A DNA stretch of 64,000 nucleotides from Acidobacteriaceae bacterium (GTDB lineage Bacteria; Acidobacteriota; Terriglobia; Terriglobales; Acidobacteriaceae): the NCBI GenBank assembly GCA_028283655.1, contig JAPWKE010000003.1, positions 2,170,001 to 2,234,000 of the forward strand, written 5' to 3'. The notes under the pieces were generated by a model that saw nothing but the letters and a program-made list of their open reading frames with translations, searched no databases and was not told the origin of the DNA. Of the stretch, positions 59,660-64,000 are shown piece after piece. Within the stretch, counting starts at the first letter, position 1, and each line of letters opens with the position of its first letter. A program made the translations under genes and the position numbers.

Positions 59660-61354
59660 ATGAGCAACATCCCCGCAGGCAAGACAAATTCGATCGTACT
59701 CACCGAAGGCCCGAACCGGGCGGCCGCGCGTAGCTACCTGCGTGGCGTCGGTTTCAGCAAAGAAGATCTGCACAAGCCCATCATCGGTATCGCTAACACC
59801 TGGACCGAGATTGGACCGTGCAACTTCCACCTGCGTAAGGTGGCGGAGGCCGTGAAGCAAGGCATTCGCGAAGCAGGCGGCACGCCCATGGAGTTCAACA
59901 CGGTCACGATCTCCGACGGCATCACGATGGGCACCGAAGGCATGAAGGCCTCGCTGATCTCGCGCGAAGTGATCGCGGACTCGATCGAACTGGTGGCGCG
60001 CGGCAACAGCTTTGACGGCCTCGTTGTTATCGCAGGCTGCGACAAGAACATGCCTGCGGCCATCATGGCGCTGGCTCGCGTGAACATCCCGGGCCTGATG
60101 CTGTACGGCGGCTCCATTATGCCGGGCAAGCTGGCCAAGGCTGATGGCAGCAGCGAAGAGATCACGATCCTGAAGGTGTTCGAAGCGATCGGTTCGCACG
60201 CTGCAGGCAAGATCAACGACGATGAACTTGAAGCCGTCGAAGCTGCGGCCTGCCCCGGCCCCGGTGCCTGCGGTGGACAGTTCACGGCGAACACGATGGC
60301 GATGGCTGGCGAGTTCCTCGGCATCTCGCCGATTGAAATCACCGGCGTTCCTGCCATGTCGCCGGACAAGCACTCGGCCTCCGTGCAGGCTGGCCGCGAT
60401 GTAATGGAGCTTGTTCGCAAGGGCATCAAGCCGCGCGACATCCTGACGCGCGACGCGATCGACAACGCCATCGCAGCGGTCGCGGCCTCGGGTGGATCGA
60501 CCAACGCGGTGCTGCATCTGATGGCCATCGCGCATGAGCTCGAGATTGAGCTTTCGCTCGAAGACTTCGACCGCATCAGCGAAGCGACGCCGTTCATCTG
60601 CGACCTTTCGCCAGGTGGCAAGTACGCTGCGAAGGATTACCAGGAAGCAGGCGGTTCGCGCGTGCTCGCACAGCGTTTGATCGCACGCGGCTCGTTGAAG
60701 GACATCCCTACCGTCAGCGGCAAGAGCCTTTTTGCAGAAGCGCAGAGCGCGAAGGAGACTCCTGGCCAGGTCGTCATCCATCCGTGGAGCGATCCGCTGA
60801 AGCCGACAGGTGGTCTCGTGATCCTGCGCGGCAACCTCGCACCGGAAGGTGGCGTCATCAAGGTCGCTGGCCTGCCACGCGATTATCACTCCGGCCCCGC
60901 GCGTGTCTTCGACAGCGAAGACCTCTGCTTCGCCGCCGTGGAAGCGGGCAACATCAAGCCGAACGATGTTTGCGTCATCCGCTACGAAGGCCCGAAGGGC
61001 GGCCCCGGCATGCGCGAAATGCTTGCAGTTACCGCTGCGATCAAGGGCATTCCTGAGTTGAGCGAAACGGTGGCTCTGCTCACCGACGGTCGCTTCTCTG
61101 GCGCGACGCGTGGCTTCATGATCGGTCACGTTGCTCCTGAAGCGCAGGTCGGCGGCCCTATTGCTGCTGTGCGCGAAGGTGACACCATCACCATCGATAT
61201 CAAGAAGCGCACGCTCAACGTCGAGATCAGCGATGAAGAAATCGCGGCACGCCTCGAAGGCTTCAGGCCTCGCGAGATTCCGTACAAGCGCGGCGTCTTT
61301 GCGAAGTATGCCAACGCCGTAGGCAGCGCCAGCCTTGGCGCAGTGACCGACTAA
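59660..61354 (+). CDS. ilvD: dihydroxy-acid dehydratase
   Basis: Dehydrates dihydroxy-isovalerate and dihydroxy-methylvalerate to the 2-keto acids for valine, leucine and isoleucine. 564 residues with the iron-sulfur cysteines in IAGCDKNMPAA and CPGPGACGGQFTAN, SDGITMGTEGMKASL, and TDGRFSGATRGFMIGHVAPEA split. Typical length. AAAAGGAATCC precedes the ATG. Confidence 0.96.
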   Translation: MSNIPAGKTNSIVLTEGPNRAAARSYLRGVGFSKEDLHKPIIGIANTWTEIGPCNFHLRKVAEAVKQGIREAGGTPMEFNTVTISDGITMGTEGMKASLISREVIADSIELVARGNSFDGLVVIAGCDKNMPAAIMALARVNIPGLMLYGGSIMPGKLAKADGSSEEITILKVFEAIGSHAAGKINDDELEAVEAAACPGPGACGGQFTANTMAMAGEFLGISPIEITGVPAMSPDKHSASVQAGRDVMELVRKGIKPRDILTRDAIDNAIAAVAASGGSTNAVLHLMAIAHELEIELSLEDFDRISEATPFICDLSPGGKYAAKDYQEAGGSRVLAQRLIARGSLKDIPTVSGKSLFAEAQSAKETPGQVVIHPWSDPLKPTGGLVILRGNLAPEGGVIKVAGLPRDYHSGPARVFDSEDLCFAAVEAGNIKPNDVCVIRYEGPKGGPGMREMLAVTAAIKGIPELSETVALLTDGRFSGATRGFMIGHVAPEAQVGGPIAAVREGDTITIDIKKRTLNVEISDEEIAARLEGFRPREIPYKRGVFAKYANAVGSASLGAVTD

Positions 61355-61366
61355 GACAGCAACACT

Positions 61367-61395
61367 GGGGCGGAAGGTATGAAAACCTCCGCCCC
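61367..61395 (+). promoter_or_regulatory. hairpin between ilvD and ilvB
   Basis: GGGGCGGAAGGT and ACCTCCGCCCC pair with one bulged A around ATGAAA, 12 bases after ilvD. No T run. It may reduce read-through into ilvB or stabilise the ilvD message 3' end; it is not a convincing terminator. Confidence 0.4.
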
Positions 61396-61426
61396 GCCGA
61401 ACCACTTTCACACGCAGGAGCGCACG

Positions 61427-63181
61427 ATGACGACGAAGAACGCACACCCCACACTTACCGGAGCCGAGATCCTCTGGGCCACGCTGGCTGGCGAGAATGT
61501 CACCACCGTCTTCGGTTATCCGGGCGGAGCGATCCTGCCGATCTATGATGCTCTGAGAAATTTCCCGACGATCCACCACGTGCTGGTGCGCCACGAACAA
61601 GGCGCTTCGCACATGGCCGACGGCTATGCGCGCGCTTCCGGTAAGGTCGGCGTTTGCATGGCTACCTCCGGCCCCGGCGCGACGAACCTTGTCACCGGCC
61701 TCGCGACCGCGATGCTCGACAGCATTCCCGTGGTCGCGATCACAGGTCAGGTCTCGAGCAAGGTGCTCGGTTCCGATGCTTTCCAGGAAGTTGACATCAC
61801 CGGCATCACGTTGCCGATCACGAAGCATAACTTCCTTGTGACGCGCGCAGAGGACATCGCCGCAACCGTGCGTGAGGCGTTCCAGATTGCGACCAGCGGC
61901 CGCCCCGGCCCGGTGCTCGTCGACATTACGAAGGATGCGCAGCAGGCCAATGCAGAGTTTGACTTCGACGCAGCGAAGCCCGCAGCCTATCGTCCGCACC
62001 CGATGCTGAAGGTCGAAAGCCCTGCGATTCAGCAGGCAATTGAACTCATCAAGACCGCGAAGAAGCCCGTGATCCTCGCAGGCCACGGCATCGTCGAAAG
62101 CGGAGCGCAGGCCGAGGTGCTCGCGCTCGCAGAAGCGTTGCAGATTCCGATTGCGAGCACGCTGCTCGGCCTCGGAGCTATTCCTGCGGCGCATCCGTTG
62201 CAGCTTGGCATGATGGGCATGCATGGTGAGTCGTGGGTGAACACCGCGATTCAGGAAGCAGATCTTCTGCTCGCACTCGGTATGCGCTTTGATGACCGCG
62301 TGACCGGCAACCTCGCCAGCTACGCGCCGAACGCGAAGAAGATTCATGTCGAGATTGACCCGAGCGAGATCAACAAGAACGTTCGCGTTGACGTTGCGTT
62401 GATCGGCGACCTGAAGGAAGTGCTGCAACTCATCCTGCCCGAAGTGCCAAAGAGCAGCGACACCGCATGGCTGCGCGAGATCAATGCCAGCAAGGGCACC
62501 GCCGCGGTGCGCGACATCATCAACCTGCCCGACACAGGCCATCTTTATGCCGCGCATGTGATCCACGACATCTGGCAGGAGGCCAAGGCGGCTGGCCGTC
62601 TCGAACAGACGATCATCGTCACGGATGTAGGCCAGCACCAGATGTGGGAAGCGCAGTACTTCAAGCACGAAGCGGCTCGTTCACTTGTCACTTCTGGTGG
62701 CCTTGGGACGATGGGTTTTGCGCTGCCTGCAGCGATCGGCGCGAAGTTCGCCTGCCCCGAGAAGGATGTCTGGGTGATCGCCGGTGATGGCGGCTTCCAG
62801 ATGACGGCCTCGGAGCTTTCGACCATCGTGCAGGAGAAGCTCGCGATCAACATCGCGGTGATCAACAATGGCTTCCTCGGCATGGTGCGCCAGTGGCAGG
62901 AGACGTTCTATGACAAGAATTACTCGGCCTCTCCGATTCTTTCGCCGGACTTTGTGATGCTCGCCGCAGCCCATGGCATTGCGGGCGCGAATGTTTCGGA
63001 GCGCCCGAACGTTATTCCGACCGTGACGAAGTCGCGCACCAGCGGCAAGGCGTTCCTGACGAACTTCCAGGTCATCAAGGAGGACGGCGTGTATCCGATG
63101 ATCGCTCCGGGCGCCGCGCTGCATGAGATGGTACGCAGACCAAGCAAGGATCCCTTGCTCGAGACGGCGGAGGACGAGTAA
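61427..63181 (+). CDS. ilvB: acetolactate synthase large (catalytic) subunit
   Basis: Thiamine-diphosphate enzyme for the first common step of valine, leucine and isoleucine synthesis. 584 residues from ATG 61427, which has GCAGGAGCGCACG before it; 16 upstream codons are not used. Motifs: FGYPGGAILPIYDAL, RHEQGASHMADGYARASG, GPGATNLVTGLATA, ThDP-binding GDGGFQMTASELSTI and INNGFLGMVRQWQE. Its regulatory partner IlvN starts at 63778. Confidence 0.95.
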   Translation: MTTKNAHPTLTGAEILWATLAGENVTTVFGYPGGAILPIYDALRNFPTIHHVLVRHEQGASHMADGYARASGKVGVCMATSGPGATNLVTGLATAMLDSIPVVAITGQVSSKVLGSDAFQEVDITGITLPITKHNFLVTRAEDIAATVREAFQIATSGRPGPVLVDITKDAQQANAEFDFDAAKPAAYRPHPMLKVESPAIQQAIELIKTAKKPVILAGHGIVESGAQAEVLALAEALQIPIASTLLGLGAIPAAHPLQLGMMGMHGESWVNTAIQEADLLLALGMRFDDRVTGNLASYAPNAKKIHVEIDPSEINKNVRVDVALIGDLKEVLQLILPEVPKSSDTAWLREINASKGTAAVRDIINLPDTGHLYAAHVIHDIWQEAKAAGRLEQTIIVTDVGQHQMWEAQYFKHEAARSLVTSGGLGTMGFALPAAIGAKFACPEKDVWVIAGDGGFQMTASELSTIVQEKLAINIAVINNGFLGMVRQWQETFYDKNYSASPILSPDFVMLAAAHGIAGANVSERPNVIPTVTKSRTSGKAFLTNFQVIKEDGVYPMIAPGAALHEMVRRPSKDPLLETAEDE

Positions 63182-63183
63182 CC

Positions 63184-63732
63184 GTGAGTTCTGCGTCGCA
63201 GAAATTTGTCTCCCAGACCAGCACGAAAGGTCTGCTTGTCGCCTGCGCGACCGCAGCCCTCTGCGCTGCAACAATACTGGGTTGCAAATCTCCCAAGCCG
63301 CTACAGAAACCCATAAAGACTGGGGCAACGGTGCAGTACCCCGTGCGCCCGGCTATAGCGCCACCGACGTTCAAGCTCTTCCACCAGACCGACAACTCGC
63401 TCACGCTCGTTACGGATGAGCACGCGAGCAACGACCAGATCGCCGCTATTCTTTGGCAGCTTCACGATACGGCGAAGACCGATAGCTTCGGCCCGCTTGG
63501 CCTGCCGCAGAGCTTCATCGACAAGCGCGATCCTATCGTCTGGTTTCACATTTATCGTGGCGCAAAGTGCGCGAGCGAAAAATATACCGAGGGCAAGTAT
63601 CCCTGTGGCGCGAGCTATCACGGGGCTGGCGACTATACCCTCGGCAGCTTCTCCAACAAGAACTACGACGACGCCGTCCTCATCACCAACGGCAAAGAAA
63701 CGCATCTTTGGGACACCAACACTCAACACTAA
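63184..63732 (+). CDS. lipoprotein of unknown function between ilvB and ilvN
   Basis: GTG start 3 bases after ilvB. 182 residues: lipoprotein signal with lipobox ATILGC (Cys near residue 34), then an alpha/beta domain with FKLFHQTDNSLTLVTDEH, AAILWQLHDTAK and VWFHIYRGAKCASE. No family recognised. It separates the two acetolactate synthase subunit genes. Confidence 0.72.
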   Translation: MSSASQKFVSQTSTKGLLVACATAALCAATILGCKSPKPLQKPIKTGATVQYPVRPAIAPPTFKLFHQTDNSLTLVTDEHASNDQIAAILWQLHDTAKTDSFGPLGLPQSFIDKRDPIVWFHIYRGAKCASEKYTEGKYPCGASYHGAGDYTLGSFSNKNYDDAVLITNGKETHLWDTNTQH

Positions 63733-63777
63733 CCGGCCGCCTTCTGGACCCTGACCCTGGAACCTGGACCTTCGCTT

Positions 63778-64000
63778 ATGCTGCACACATTTATCGCACT
63801 CGTTGACGACAAGCCCGGCGTGCTGACGCGCGTCGCTTCTCTCTTTCGCCGTCTCAGCATCAACATCGTCTCGCTTACCGTCGGCGAGAGCGAACGCAGC
63901 GATGCTTCGCGCATGACCATCGTCTGCGAAGCGCCCGAAAACGCAGCGCACCGCATCCGCGCTTCGCTCTACAAGCTCGAGACGACTATCCATGTCGATG
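63778..64000 (+). CDS. ilvN: acetolactate synthase small (regulatory) subunit, partial
   Basis: The first 74 residues of IlvN/IlvH are in the window: an ACT domain with FIALVDDKPGVLTRVASLF, NIVSLTVGESE and MTIVCEAPENAAHRI. Binds valine and controls IlvB. The gene continues beyond 64000. Confidence 0.9.
   Translation, partial: MLHTFIALVDDKPGVLTRVASLFRRLSINIVSLTVGESERSDASRMTIVCEAPENAAHRIRASLYKLETTIHVD

Noticed and set aside
59627-62668. Minus-strand open frame of over 1,000 codons across ilvD and ilvB
   Set aside because: Shadow frame in high-GC coding DNA; it overlaps two certain enzyme genes and has no recognisable domain, and is rich in His, Arg and Asp as expected for antisense of such genes.

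Overview
The window reads as a chromosomal segment of an acidobacterium (class Terriglobia, family Acidobacteriaceae, something like Granulicella, Edaphobacter or Terriglobus). The basis is a VWFA-type protein of the acidobacterial family, a roughly 1,080-residue Oar-like TonB-dependent receptor with an N-terminal carboxypeptidase-regulatory-like domain, uniformly high GC, and housekeeping genes of mixed phylum affinity. No rRNA, tRNA, CRISPR array, prophage or insertion sequence was recognised. The genus is an inference; no database search was run.

Layout. 1-1.2 kb: a minus-strand cluster of a membrane protein, an XRE regulator and two microproteins. 1.25-4.3 kb: pncB, an S1/P1-type nuclease and a DUF2062 protein. 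4.3-7.8 kb: a PlsC acyltransferase and a three-gene phosphorelay (hybrid kinase, single-domain receiver, HPt protein). 7.8-10.9 kb: a giant secreted collagen-like protein. 11-15.1 kb: phosphoglucomutase, a secreted unknown and a tandem SGNH esterase. 15.2-20.2 kb: a sulfur-related looking block with a Cys-rich leader peptide, an attenuator-like hairpin, a 47-residue membrane peptide, a YeiH-family transporter, a second poly-Cys peptide, then the TonB-dependent receptor. 20.2-20.9 kb: a relBE-type toxin-antitoxin locus whose toxin is frameshifted. 20.9-29.6 kb: an RNB ribonuclease, a PAS histidine kinase, 2-oxoglutarate dehydrogenase E1, an MFS exporter and a secreted unknown. 29.6-35.1 kb (minus): mutL, a 779-residue repeat-tailed protein, cmk and a cold-shock gene. 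35.2-35.8 kb: an intact higBA module. 35.8-43.5 kb: pyk, a YihY-family membrane protein, a thioredoxin-like lipoprotein, the VWFA protein, a P-loop kinase-like protein and acs. 43.5-51 kb: envelope genes (YetF-like protein, TonB, a large exported unknown with a dead metallopeptidase motif, three small outer-membrane barrels, a CpxP/Spy-like protein).

51-64 kb is a branched-chain amino acid biosynthesis operon: a divergent LysR regulator, then leuA, leuB, leuC, leuD, ilvD, ilvB and ilvN (cut by the window end). Nearly every pair of biosynthetic genes is separated by a small membrane, secreted or unknown gene, and leuA lacks the usual C-terminal leucine-feedback domain. LysR control at the CCTGCA repeats in the divergent promoter is therefore the most visible regulatory route.

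The observations most worth a second look are the two poly-cysteine peptides around the YeiH/receptor block, the nested dyads over the relB ribosome-binding site, the tandem start-codon repeat before the YetF-like gene, the interleaved leu/ilv operon, the collagen/CBM-like giant protein and the RG/FGG-repeat protein next to mutL.
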